Shown here: positions 28,685 to 37,764 of the stretch, piece after piece
How positions within the stretch are numbered: position 1 is the first letter of the stretch
Layout of the letters: every line of letters starts with the position of its first letter
Assembly (NCBI RefSeq): GCF_905120465.1
Contig: NZ_CAJHOF010000016.1
Coordinates: 1 to 46,605, forward strand
Source of the DNA: Campylobacter majalis
GTDB taxonomy: Bacteria > Campylobacterota > Campylobacteria > Campylobacterales > Campylobacteraceae
DNA length: 46,605 nt
Reading direction: 5' to 3'
Notes under the pieces: model-generated
What the model was told of the DNA's origin: nothing
The model's input: only the letters and a program-made list of their open reading frames with translations
Databases searched by the model: none
Translations under genes and position numbers: made by a program

Positions 28685-28713
28685 TAAACTTTAGTGTATT
28701 AGACTAAAGTTTA
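28685..28713. repeat. 11-bp inverted repeat upstream of the AsmA-like gene
   Basis: An 11-bp perfect stem (TAAACTTTAGT and its complement, 7-nt loop) between the divergent groES and AsmA-like genes, 32 bp before the latter's start. It could be an operator or a boundary hairpin. A second short palindrome (AATTTTAAGCTTAAAATT) lies just to its left. Confidence 0.5.
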
Positions 28714-28744
28714 ATGATATTTGTCTTATCAGAAAGGAATGAAA

Positions 28745-31279
28745 ATGAAAATTTTAACTTACATTATAATATGTATAGTTTTGCTCATCGGTGGTGCTTT
28801 TGGGCTAGTATTTAGTGATTTTGGAAATAATCTAATTGCAAAAAAGATAGAAACAGCGGTATTGCAAAAAACTGGATACGAGCTAAAATTTAGAGCATTT
28901 AATCTAAGTATAAACAAACTAAACTTAGCTGCAAATATAGATGATAGCATAAGTGTAAATGTAGATGGAAATTTTTCGATTTTAAAGCAAAGTTTTAATT
29001 TAGACTATGACATAAACGCCTTAGGTTTAGCCGAGATAAAGCTAAATACACCCATATCATTGCGTGGCAAAACAAAGGGCAAAATAAGCGATTTTGACAT
29101 AAACGGTGCTGGCAAGGCATTTGGCTCAAATATAAATTTTCTTGCCAACATCAAAGATTACGCACCGCTTACTCTCGTGCTAAACGCCAAAGAGCTAAAT
29201 ATAGCTGAGCTTTTAGCCGTGACAAAACAGCCAAACTTCGCCACTGGCACACTAGACATTAGCACAAATTTAAAAGAAAATGACAAAAAACCGCAAGGCA
29301 TGGCAACCATCACGCTAAATGCCTTGGCAAACAACAAAATCATTCAAAACGATTTTAACATCACCCTGCCTTCAAATTTCACCATAAAAGCCGTAAGCAG
29401 TGCCGACATAAACGCTGGTAAAATCAGTGCAAAAACCCAGCTTTTAACTCCCGTCGCAAACGCAAACGCAAACGAAACCACCTACGATCTAAGCACCGAC
29501 GAGCTAACAAGTGATTTTAACGTGCAAGTGCCTAACCTTGCAAAGCTTGAGCCTATCATCAAACAAAAACTTTCAGGCTCACTAGATGCCAATGGGTTTG
29601 TAAATTTAATAGGTAGTGAAGTAAAAGATGCGACGCTAAACTTAAACGGACTTGGTGGTGCAGTAAATGCACAGTATAAAAACAACTCACTCATTGCAAA
29701 TATCGCAAAAATCAAGCTTGATGAAGTGCTAAAACTGCTCTTGCAACCTGTCGTTGCGAGTGCTGAGATAAACGGCAAAGCAAACATTAAAAACCTAAAC
29801 GATAGTAAAAATATGCTTGGTGAAATTTCGCTTAAAACAAGCGGCGGCAAACTAAATCAAAACGGCTTTAAAGAGCTTGGGATAAATATGCCAAATGGCG
29901 TAAATTTAGAGCTTGACGCAAATGCTAATGTAAAAAATTCGGTGGCAAATTTTGACGCAAATCTACTAAGCTCACTGCTAAATTTAAAAAATCTAAATGG
30001 CGAGTATAACCTTGATAAAAAGGACGCAAAGGCAAATTTTAATATAGACGTAAGCGATCTAGCAAAGTTTGAAAGCCTAGTCGGTGCAAAGCTAAGCGGT
30101 GCAATGGGACTTAAGGGAGATCTTAGCTTAAAAAACAACACTCTTGATACGCTAAATATCGATGGCAAAGCACTTGGTGGCGATATAAAGGCGAGTTTAA
30201 AAGGGCAAAATTTAGCTCTTACGCTAAATAACTCAACCATAAAAGATCTGTTTTTACTCGCTGGTCAAAAGCCGCTGGCAAATGGCGTGATAAATCTAAA
30301 TGCAAACCTAAACTCGCTTGATATGAAAAACCTAAACGGCAAGGCTGATTTAAATGTGCAAAACGGCGAGTTTTACGCTGATGAGATGAGTAAAATGCTA
30401 GAAGCTAGCTTTCCAAAAAATGTTAAATTTAACTCAAAAACAGATGTAAATATCGCAAAAAGCGTGGCTAGTTTTAGCTCATTTTTTACAAGCTCACTTT
30501 TAGAGCTAAAAAACATCAAAGGTGAGTATGATATAAACACGGCAAATACAAAGGCTAGTTTGGATGCTGACATAGCCGATCTTAACAAACTTGCGTTTAT
30601 CACCAAAACTCCACTTTATGGCAAGCTTTTGCTAAATGCAAACATTAGTAAAAATGGCGATGCGTTAAGTGCAAAACTTAGCTCAAAAGATTTGGCTGGT
30701 GGAGTGCTAGATGCTACGCTAAAAAATGATGTGCTAAACGCAAACATTAATAAATTTAGCTTTGCTAGATTAAGTGAGTTATTGGGCAAAGAGGCGTTTT
30801 ATCAAGGTATTGGCGATCTAAAACTCACGCAAAATTTAGCAACACAAAAAGGCGAGTTTAACATCGATATAAACAAAGGCAAACTAATAGCAAACAATTT
30901 TACAAGGCTATTTCAAACGCTAACAACACGAGATATTACAAGCGAAGTGTATAAAAATGGCTATGTAAAGGGCGATATAAACAAAAATATCATTAAATTT
31001 GACATGTCGATGAAGGCAACAAGAAGCGATATTAATGCAAAAAATGGCACTTTAAACACACTAAGTGATGCTATAAATATACCACTTAGGCTAAAATATG
31101 AAAAAACAGACGTTAGTATAGATATCACAGGCACTACAAAAGAGCCAAAATACAATGTAAGCTCTGATTATTTAAAAGATAAAATTTCAAACCAAATAGA
31201 CAAATTTTTAGATAAAAAATTAAAAAATGATGACTCGACAAAAGATAGCATTAAAGGGCTTATAAAAGGACTGTTTTAA
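28745..31279 (+). CDS. AsmA/TamB-like membrane-anchored repeat protein
   Basis: An 844-residue protein with one N-terminal hydrophobic anchor (ILTYIIICIVLLIGGAFGLV). A long beta-rich region follows, built from imperfect repeats with phrases like LNGEYNLDKKDAKANFNIDV and IKGEYDINTANTKASLDADI. It ends at a cluster of lysines. This architecture resembles AsmA-family/bridge proteins that span the periplasm and move lipids to the outer membrane; the assignment is inference from architecture. I start at ATG 28745, 6 nt after AAGGA; TTG 28721 and ATG 28739 are less well placed. It is rich in Asn, Ala and Lys. Confidence 0.7.
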   Translation: MKILTYIIICIVLLIGGAFGLVFSDFGNNLIAKKIETAVLQKTGYELKFRAFNLSINKLNLAANIDDSISVNVDGNFSILKQSFNLDYDINALGLAEIKLNTPISLRGKTKGKISDFDINGAGKAFGSNINFLANIKDYAPLTLVLNAKELNIAELLAVTKQPNFATGTLDISTNLKENDKKPQGMATITLNALANNKIIQNDFNITLPSNFTIKAVSSADINAGKISAKTQLLTPVANANANETTYDLSTDELTSDFNVQVPNLAKLEPIIKQKLSGSLDANGFVNLIGSEVKDATLNLNGLGGAVNAQYKNNSLIANIAKIKLDEVLKLLLQPVVASAEINGKANIKNLNDSKNMLGEISLKTSGGKLNQNGFKELGINMPNGVNLELDANANVKNSVANFDANLLSSLLNLKNLNGEYNLDKKDAKANFNIDVSDLAKFESLVGAKLSGAMGLKGDLSLKNNTLDTLNIDGKALGGDIKASLKGQNLALTLNNSTIKDLFLLAGQKPLANGVINLNANLNSLDMKNLNGKADLNVQNGEFYADEMSKMLEASFPKNVKFNSKTDVNIAKSVASFSSFFTSSLLELKNIKGEYDINTANTKASLDADIADLNKLAFITKTPLYGKLLLNANISKNGDALSAKLSSKDLAGGVLDATLKNDVLNANINKFSFARLSELLGKEAFYQGIGDLKLTQNLATQKGEFNIDINKGKLIANNFTRLFQTLTTRDITSEVYKNGYVKGDINKNIIKFDMSMKATRSDINAKNGTLNTLSDAINIPLRLKYEKTDVSIDITGTTKEPKYNVSSDYLKDKISNQIDKFLDKKLKNDDSTKDSIKGLIKGLF

Positions 31280-31799
31280 CAAAAAATTGATTAAACAAAT
31301 ACAAGATATTAAGCTTTTAAAAATTGCAATTTGATTGTAAGACTGCTATACTTATAGGCATAAATTTTGACATATTTAAAAAGATACTAAAATTTATGCC
31401 AACTTATTTGATAAACAAATTACTAACTAGTTACTTAAAACAACTAAAGGCAATAAAATATTGATAGATAACTTGTATTATCTAGTTCATAAATACAACA
31501 TTGCAAATTGCCCCTGTAAATACACTTATATATGTTAGCTAAACGACAAAATTACATCACATAAATATTAAATACTATTAGGTTAGCTAAATTTAATTTA
31601 CAAGACAAATTTAAATTTCATCTTTCTTACAAAGCAGAGAGCAAATAAAGCTAAAAAGTGTAAATTTAATACCCTACAACACTCATTCGATCTGCTTAAA
31701 AGAATTATTAAATGGTGTTTAAACAACTACTAGAAAAAATAAATTTAAAATAAACTCAAACAAATAACAACTCTATTTTACAAAGTTGTTATTAAAACA
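31280..31799. other. 520-bp gene-free AT-rich segment with inverted repeats
   Basis: No supported reading frame. It contains a 12-bp perfect inverted repeat (GGCATAAATTTT at 31357-31368 with its complement at 31389-31400, 20-nt spacer), possibly ending the AsmA-like transcript. GTTAGCTAA occurs twice, near 31529 and 31571. The terminator of the DUF937 gene lies at its right edge. Confidence 0.6.
31763..31793 (-). terminator. terminator after the DUF937 gene
   Basis: A 10-bp perfect stem (AATAACAACT and its complement) with an 11-nt loop, 6 bp after the DUF937 stop. The minus strand continues T-rich. Confidence 0.65.
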
Positions 31800-32318
31800 C
31801 TAAGATCTCTTTGTGAAAAAATTTCCAGCTATTTTTAAAACATCATCTATTATAGAGCCGTCTTTGTTTTTATCTAAAAAACTTATCATGACAGACATTA
31901 AATCGTTGCTGTTTGAAGCGGAAGATGAGCTAACTTGTCTGTTTAATAATCCAGCAACAAGCGGTGCTATCATGGGAAGTAGTGATTTTATAGCATTTGC
32001 ATCAAGCCCTAAAGATGAGCCAACCTCATTTGCTAAAGCTCTACTATTATCCTTTGAACCGGTTAAAAACCCAAGCAACTCATTGCCCCTCTTAACATCA
32101 AGCTCATTATTTTGTAAATTTGTATGAGTTATGATATCAATTAAACCGCTAGAATCAGCATCAGATTTAAAATTTTCATTGGCTTTTTGCATAAAAATAG
32201 GAGCAATTTTTGAAATCACACTGCTTACATCATCGCTACTTAAGCCACTTTTTTGAGCCATCTGATTTATCGTATTATCTCCTAAACCAGATTTTAAGAG
32301 CAAATTTAATATATCCAT
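31800..32318 (-). CDS. DUF937 domain-containing protein
   Basis: A 172-residue soluble protein of unknown function. The helical N-terminal part (LLKSGLGDNTINQMAQKSGL) and the SLLPMIAPLVAGLL segment fit DUF937 (YidB-like). A serine-rich linker follows. The C-terminus has a calcium-loop-like DKNKDGSIIDDVLKIAG, common to the family. No signal peptide. It lies 92 bp downstream of flaC and has its own terminator. Confidence 0.78.
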   Translation of the reverse strand: MDILNLLLKSGLGDNTINQMAQKSGLSSDDVSSVISKIAPIFMQKANENFKSDADSSGLIDIITHTNLQNNELDVKRGNELLGFLTGSKDNSRALANEVGSSLGLDANAIKSLLPMIAPLVAGLLNRQVSSSSASNSNDLMSVMISFLDKNKDGSIIDDVLKIAGNFFTKRS

Positions 32319-32410
32319 TGTTTCACCTTATCGTTAAATTTAACAACACTAAATAAAAAATTTATTCAAAAAGTATAAATCAAAGCACAAAAATGTGCCT
32401 TGATTGAAAA

Positions 32411-33175
32411 TTATGCTAGCAGTCTATCTAGTTGTAATTTTAGATTATTTACATTGTGAGATTGTGCTAAAATAGCTGCGTTTAAATTCATATCGGCTTG
32501 ATTTTTATCAGCCATATTTACAGCTACATCATCATTTCTCATGCCACTTTCAGCTTGACGCAAAGCAACACTTTGAGTTAAAGAATTTGTGATATTTTCA
32601 ACTAAAGCATTTTGCGAAGCACCTATATCAGCTCTCATAGAATTTATACTACTCATAAAATCTTGAATGCTTTGCTGAGAGTTAATATCAAGTGAGCTTA
32701 TCGCACCAGTTATGCTATTTTGATCTAAATTTATATTTTGGCTTGAGCTACCAGTGTAAAACTCCATATTGCCACCAAAAACATTTTTACCATTAAAACT
32801 AGCATTTGCAACACTTTGATTCATGCTATCAGTTAAAGCCTGTGCTTCATTTCGTAACATAACCTGCTCTCGATCACTTAATGCGGGGTTATTCGCACGA
32901 ACAGATAACTCATTTAATCTATCAGCACTTTGTGTTAAATTTGATAATGTGCTATCAGCTATATTTAGCATACCTATCGCATCATTTGCATTTGCTATGC
33001 CCTGATTTAAGACATTTGATTGGCTTAGCAAACTATCAGCGATAATCATATCAGCACCATCTACTCCACTTAATGCACGTGTAGCAGCGATATTTGATAG
33101 GGCTTTTTCACCAGCTGTTTTTGCTTGATTTGCATTGTTTAGATACTGATTAGAGTTTGTGGCATTTACTTTCAT
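32411..33175 (-). CDS. flaC: secreted flagellin-like protein FlaC
   Basis: A short flagellin of 254 residues that keeps only the D0/D1 termini. The N-terminal part reads ALSNIAATRALSGVDGADM, then LLSQSNVLNQGIANANDAIG and RLNELSVRANNPALSDREQ. The C-terminal part ends in LAQSHNVNNLKLQLDRLLA. Size and motifs match C. jejuni FlaC, which is exported by the flagellar type III system and secreted or displayed rather than forming the filament. An AAGGGG site precedes the ATG. I see no convincing sigma28 or sigma54 promoter in the 48 bp after hisD, although sigma-factor control would be expected. Confidence 0.88.
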   Translation of the reverse strand: MKVNATNSNQYLNNANQAKTAGEKALSNIAATRALSGVDGADMIIADSLLSQSNVLNQGIANANDAIGMLNIADSTLSNLTQSADRLNELSVRANNPALSDREQVMLRNEAQALTDSMNQSVANASFNGKNVFGGNMEFYTGSSSQNINLDQNSITGAISSLDINSQQSIQDFMSSINSMRADIGASQNALVENITNSLTQSVALRQAESGMRNDDVAVNMADKNQADMNLNAAILAQSHNVNNLKLQLDRLLA

Positions 33176-33223
33176 TTTAAACCCCTTTAAATTTTGCCTT
33201 ATATTACCTTTTTTTATATAAAT

Positions 33224-34516
33224 TTAAGCTTTAATTCTAACCTCTACACTTCTAGCATGAGCAGTTAAACCCTCTGCCTTTGCAAGTGCTATACACTCTT
33301 TTGCTACACCTAAAAATCCACTCTCATTCATTGAGATAATAGAGCTTTTTTTCATAAAATTTTCAACCCCCAAAGGAGAATAAAATCTAGCACTACCGCC
33401 AGTTGGCAACGTGTGATTTGGACCAGCCAAATAATCACCCATAGCTTCAGGCGTAAAATGCCCTAAAAAAACGGCTCCAGCATGACGTATATCGTCTAAA
33501 TATTTATGTGCATCATCGACAGCTATTTCTAAATGTTCAACCGCTAATTCATTCATTAAATTTACACACTCATTCATATTTTTGCAAACAACTATCGCCG
33601 CCTTATCATCTATACTTTTTCTTGCAATCGTCTCACGCTCAAGCGTTTTAAGCTCACTTTGTATATGCTTTTGCACCTCGTTTGCAAAATTTTCACTTGG
33701 GGTTATCAAATAACTTGACGCCAACTCATCATGCTCTGCTTGTGAGAGCAAATCAACAGCTATGTGACGTGCATTTGCACTATCATCAGCTATCACGCCT
33801 ATCTCACTAGGACCAGCTATCATATCGATATTTACATCACCAAAAACTAACTTTTTGGCAGTTGCCACATAGATATTGCCAGGACCAGTGATAACATCTA
33901 CTTTTTGTATGCTTTGTGTGCCATACGCCATCGCTGCAACAGCCGATGCACCGCCTAGTTTATAAGCTGTTTTTATATCGCAAAGATGCATTGCTGCTAA
34001 CAACAGCTCATTTACCACCCCACCAATAGCTGGAGTGCATACAACTATCTCGCCAACTCCAGCCACTAACGCCGGTATAGCGTTCATCAAAAGCGAACTA
34101 GGATATGCAGCCTTGCCGCCTGGTATATATAATCCAGCACGATCAACAGGCGTGTATTTTGCACCAAGTACATTTCCAAGCTCATCTTTTTGTGTCCAAG
34201 TTTGTGGCACTTTTAAGGCATGATACGCTTTTATGCGGTCATAGGCTAAATTTAGTGCATTTTTAAGCTCATCATTAAGGCTTTCATACGCTTTTTTCAT
34301 ATCATTTATGCTTATTTTAAGATCATCTATGTGCCTTGGAGTCCATTTATCAAATCTAGCAACTTGAGCCAAAAGCATATCGTCTTTGCCAGATTTTACC
34401 TCATTTATGATATTTAAAACCACCGGCGTTACAGCACTCATGTCCATATCACTTCTATGAACCAACTTATCAAACTCAGTCTTAAAATTTTCATCTTTTG
34501 TATTTAAAATTTTCAT
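33224..34516 (-). CDS. hisD: histidinol dehydrogenase HisD
   Basis: HisD oxidises L-histidinol to L-histidine with two NAD, the last step of histidine synthesis. The 430 residues carry PVDRAGLYIPGGKAAYPSSL, IAGPSEIGVIADDSA, LSQAEHDELASS with zinc ligands, and HAGAVFLGHFTPEAMGDYLA then GPNHTLPTGGSARF. It overlaps the upstream PLP-enzyme gene by 4 bp, at the end of a mixed operon; no other his gene is in the window. Confidence 0.97.
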   Translation of the reverse strand: MKILNTKDENFKTEFDKLVHRSDMDMSAVTPVVLNIINEVKSGKDDMLLAQVARFDKWTPRHIDDLKISINDMKKAYESLNDELKNALNLAYDRIKAYHALKVPQTWTQKDELGNVLGAKYTPVDRAGLYIPGGKAAYPSSLLMNAIPALVAGVGEIVVCTPAIGGVVNELLLAAMHLCDIKTAYKLGGASAVAAMAYGTQSIQKVDVITGPGNIYVATAKKLVFGDVNIDMIAGPSEIGVIADDSANARHIAVDLLSQAEHDELASSYLITPSENFANEVQKHIQSELKTLERETIARKSIDDKAAIVVCKNMNECVNLMNELAVEHLEIAVDDAHKYLDDIRHAGAVFLGHFTPEAMGDYLAGPNHTLPTGGSARFYSPLGVENFMKKSSIISMNESGFLGVAKECIALAKAEGLTAHARSVEVRIKA

Positions 34517-35349
34517 ATCATTCCTTTATATTTGTATCGCTGCAACTGACTAATATTGCCTAAAACTCCACCCTGATGTATATATAAAATATCATTTTTA
34601 AAATTTTTAAAATTTGCCAAAAGCGTAATAAAACCAACTGGATCATATATAAGCTCAAACTCAATGCCGGTTTCATCCCTTAGCTCTTGCCAAATTTTAA
34701 CCAACTCTGGTTTTAAATCCCCAAAATGATATTTTTTTGGCGGTTGTAAAACTTTAACATCTGAATTTGGCTCGAGTGCATGAATTTGCATCCTTAAATA
34801 CTCACTATCACCAACGCAAGGACAAGTATATACATCAAACTCACTATATTTAGATAAATAAGCAGCACTTGTTCCAGTGCCACTAGGTAAAAATATATCA
34901 AAAATTTTTGAGTGTAATTTTGCATATTCGCTTATAACTTTAGCCTGAGCTTTAAAGCCATGCTGTGCTTGCACCATCGCAACACCTTCGTTGATAAAAA
35001 GCATATTATTTGTTTTTGCGTATGCTTTTGCTGCACTTTCACGCTCACTATCTATGTGTAAAATCATACCATTTTGTAAAGCAAAACCGAAATTTCCTAT
35101 TGGATTTTGACGTAAATTTTCATTTAAGTGCGAGACAAAATAGTGAAATTTTACACCCTTTATCTTAGCAAAAACACTAAGCGAATACATCGCATTTGAT
35201 TGAGATGAGCCGTGAGAAACGATATCGGTTTTTAAATCTAGATCCAAAAAATACTCTAATTTTCTAGCCTTATTTCCATTAAACTCGCCAAGCAAATCAT
35301 CTCTTAGTATGTAAAATTTTATATCCCTAAACTCTACTAACCGTATCAT
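34513..35349 (-). CDS. PLP-dependent ACC deaminase/D-cysteine desulfhydrase-like protein
   Basis: A 278-residue fold-type II PLP enzyme. The probable PLP lysine lies in FNGNKARKLEYFLD, the glycine-rich SHGSSQSNAMYSLS follows, and the phosphate loop reads PSGTGTSAAYLS. The ACC deaminase/D-cysteine desulfhydrase group shares this GNK-RKLE signature, but the protein is shorter than the usual 320-340 residues. Substrate is therefore uncertain. It overlaps the MotB-like gene upstream and hisD downstream by 4 bp each. Confidence 0.75.
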   Translation of the reverse strand: MIRLVEFRDIKFYILRDDLLGEFNGNKARKLEYFLDLDLKTDIVSHGSSQSNAMYSLSVFAKIKGVKFHYFVSHLNENLRQNPIGNFGFALQNGMILHIDSERESAAKAYAKTNNMLFINEGVAMVQAQHGFKAQAKVISEYAKLHSKIFDIFLPSGTGTSAAYLSKYSEFDVYTCPCVGDSEYLRMQIHALEPNSDVKVLQPPKKYHFGDLKPELVKIWQELRDETGIEFELIYDPVGFITLLANFKNFKNDILYIHQGGVLGNISQLQRYKYKGMI

Positions 35350-36443
35350 TTTGCTTCTAAAATTTTAGCAACTTGCTCTAAGGCTTTTTTGTTTGTAATA
35401 AAAAACTTTATCTCAATTCTTCTTGAAGCATCTTTATCCTCAGCACCATCTTTTAGCACCAAATTATTATAACTTCGCCCACTTGAAACAAGTAATCTAT
35501 CAAGACGACCATCATCACTATACGAGTTTATAAAACGCATTATTTCATACGCTCTACGCTGAGATAGCTCTAAATTGTAACCATAGCTTCCATCACTATC
35601 AGTAAAGCCTTCAATCATAATTTGTTCGATATTTTTACTTATCTCTTCATCAGATAAAAGCACTCCAAAATACTTTGTTAATATCTCTTTTAGTTTATCT
35701 TTAGACTCACTCTTAAGCTCAGTTTTATTTTTATCAAAAAAATCAGCCGAACGAAGCGTTAAAACACCAGTTTTTAAATCAATCTCATCACCAAAGACTT
35801 GTCTTAAAGAATTTATAATCTTTTCATGCAGACCACTTATCTGTTTTACATAAATCTTGGTGGAGTTAATATCACTTAAAAGAGTATCAAACTTTGTTTG
35901 TTTTGCATTTATCTCATCTAGCAAAAATGTAATTTTTTCTAAATTTTTTGAATTTTCGTCCTTAAATTTCTCACTATCTAAACTTAATGCATTATTTTTT
36001 GCGTTTAAAGCAGAAATTTTGGCACTTAATTCATCTATTTTATTTTGCAATAACTCATTTTTATCATTTATATCACTAATGGTTGAGCTTTGTTTATTAC
36101 GTGCTTTTGCAAGCTCACTTGTCTTATTCTCTAAGTCATTTAACATAGTTATATAAGTGCTATTTTTATTTTGTAGCTCAGAGTTTTTAAAGCTTAGTTT
36201 TACAATCTCATCTTTTAAGACCTTAATCAGCCTTTCATCGCTCAACTCATTACCTTTTTCATCTCTTAAGCTATCTAGCGCTCTAATTACACTTTGTTGT
36301 TTATTTACAATAACATCCTGCGTTAATACATACTTTGCAATCACGCCACCCAAAATAAGTATAAAAACAAACAGCAATCCAGCCATCAAATTAGCATACG
36401 ATATCCAAAAAACTTGCAAGTTTTGTTTGTTATTTATCTTCAT
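35346..36443 (-). CDS. MotB/ZorB-like OmpA-domain protein, proton-site Asp replaced by Asn
   Basis: A 365-residue protein with one N-terminal membrane helix (VFWISYANLMAGLLFVFILI), about 150 residues of predicted coiled coil, and a C-terminal OmpA-like peptidoglycan-binding domain (IEGFTDSDGSYGYNLELSQR, then RRIEIKF). This is the layout of MotB/ZorB stator subunits. In those the helix carries an essential Asp in a Y-A-D-L-M context; here residue 18 is Asn (AAT, 36390-36392). The start at 36443 overlaps the MotA-like gene by 14 bp; a GTG at 36479 is possible. I recall C. jejuni Cj0599 as the orthologue. Confidence 0.82.
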   Translation of the reverse strand: MKINNKQNLQVFWISYANLMAGLLFVFILILGGVIAKYVLTQDVIVNKQQSVIRALDSLRDEKGNELSDERLIKVLKDEIVKLSFKNSELQNKNSTYITMLNDLENKTSELAKARNKQSSTISDINDKNELLQNKIDELSAKISALNAKNNALSLDSEKFKDENSKNLEKITFLLDEINAKQTKFDTLLSDINSTKIYVKQISGLHEKIINSLRQVFGDEIDLKTGVLTLRSADFFDKNKTELKSESKDKLKEILTKYFGVLLSDEEISKNIEQIMIEGFTDSDGSYGYNLELSQRRAYEIMRFINSYSDDGRLDRLLVSSGRSYNNLVLKDGAEDKDASRRIEIKFFITNKKALEQVAKILEAK

Positions 36444-37761
36444 TGCTCGGTTTTGTATTTTGAATATTACCAATGACACGCTCTATCTCACCATCTAATT
36501 CATTGGAATTTTTGCGTAAATCATTTAACATTATTTCTCTTTCGACATCAATTCTGCTTGGTGCTTCGTCAGTATAAGCATTTTTAAACGCACTCACGCC
36601 CTCAATCAAACTATCTTTAAAAGCCTGCATCGATCTGTCTTGTTCTTGCATCATCTTTGTTGCGAAATTTTTAAGACTTAAATCAAGAGATTTTAAATTT
36701 AAATCAAATCTATTCACGCTCTTTTCAAAATCACTAACCCTATCGCTCATTAGCTCGTTTAAGCGGTTATATTCAGTTGAAAATAGTCGCTGTGTTTCTT
36801 TAAGTGAAGCATTTAGGTCTATTGTTGCACGTAAAATTTCAGTATGAACCTTTACAAACTCATCTTGTTTCACACCAGCCTTATTTAACAACCTAACATT
36901 TTGATCTATCTTAATTTGTGCTTCACCAATTAATCTTTGCTCTAATGCTTGTAAATCCTCGTATGATTTAAACTTAGTGCCAATAACATTATCAAGATTT
37001 TTAAAAAACTCTTCATTGCTAATTCTGGCAAATACACTTCTAATGTCATCAAAGTGCTGTGATGTCACACTCATGAAACGCTGCTCTAGCTCATCTTTTT
37101 GCCAAAAAAATTCACGACTTAACGCTCTTTGCTCTCTTGCAAATTTTTGAAATTTACCTATACCAATTTTTTCAAAAAACATCCACCAAAGTGCCAAAAA
37201 TATACCATAAATTGACACATAAAATGCCGTTGCTACTGCGTTTAATAAAGCACCAATCTCTCTTTCAACACCAACAGTATCACTTGAGTTAAAGCTAGGC
37301 ATTGTTAGAGCAATGCTTAAAAATGTCCCTAAAATTCCAAGCATAGCAAATACACCAGCACCAATACTTGCTAAATTTTCATTTCTTAAATCTTTTGTAT
37401 AATTATCCAAAAACTCATCAAAGTTAGAATTTGATTTTTTAATACCTGAAATTTCAAGCAAACTTGATACTATATAATCTTTTAATCCTGTCTTAAAATC
37501 ATCAATTTTATTTAGTAATTTATGATATCCAAGCTCGGCACTATGCAGTGCAAAAAACATAGATACAAATATCAAAAAAGCTAGTATTACTACACTATAA
37601 AGTTCAATTTTAAATTTTACAACATCAAAATAGCCAAGCAAAACAAAAATAAACACCAAAGCTGGTAAAAAAATGATTTTAAGATAAGTCAAAAAACAAA
37701 ATGAGCGATCGCCCTGCTCTTTTGTCAGGGCTAAATCGCTATAGTCGCTCTTAATCGCCAT
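36430..37761 (-). CDS. MotA/TolQ/ExbB-like (ZorA-like) membrane protein with long tail
   Basis: A 443-residue inner-membrane protein. Two N-terminal helices (about 25-50 and 55-75) come first. A MotA/ExbB pair of helices follows: LASIGAGVFAMLGILGTFLS, and NAVATAFYVSIYGIFLALWW. The last 230 residues are soluble and helical. Together with the MotB-like neighbour it should form an ion-driven or formerly ion-driven stator-type complex. The long cytoplasmic tail recalls ZorA, but no Zorya effector genes are nearby. It starts 3 bp after fba. Confidence 0.82.
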   Translation of the reverse strand: MAIKSDYSDLALTKEQGDRSFCFLTYLKIIFLPALVFIFVLLGYFDVVKFKIELYSVVILAFLIFVSMFFALHSAELGYHKLLNKIDDFKTGLKDYIVSSLLEISGIKKSNSNFDEFLDNYTKDLRNENLASIGAGVFAMLGILGTFLSIALTMPSFNSSDTVGVEREIGALLNAVATAFYVSIYGIFLALWWMFFEKIGIGKFQKFAREQRALSREFFWQKDELEQRFMSVTSQHFDDIRSVFARISNEEFFKNLDNVIGTKFKSYEDLQALEQRLIGEAQIKIDQNVRLLNKAGVKQDEFVKVHTEILRATIDLNASLKETQRLFSTEYNRLNELMSDRVSDFEKSVNRFDLNLKSLDLSLKNFATKMMQEQDRSMQAFKDSLIEGVSAFKNAYTDEAPSRIDVEREIMLNDLRKNSNELDGEIERVIGNIQNTKPSNEDK

Positions 37762-37764
37762 TTA

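Noticed and set aside
35346-37761. Zorya anti-phage system
   Set aside because: Only the stator-like pair is present; no ZorC/ZorD/ZorE-like genes flank it and the neighbours are housekeeping genes in a tight operon.
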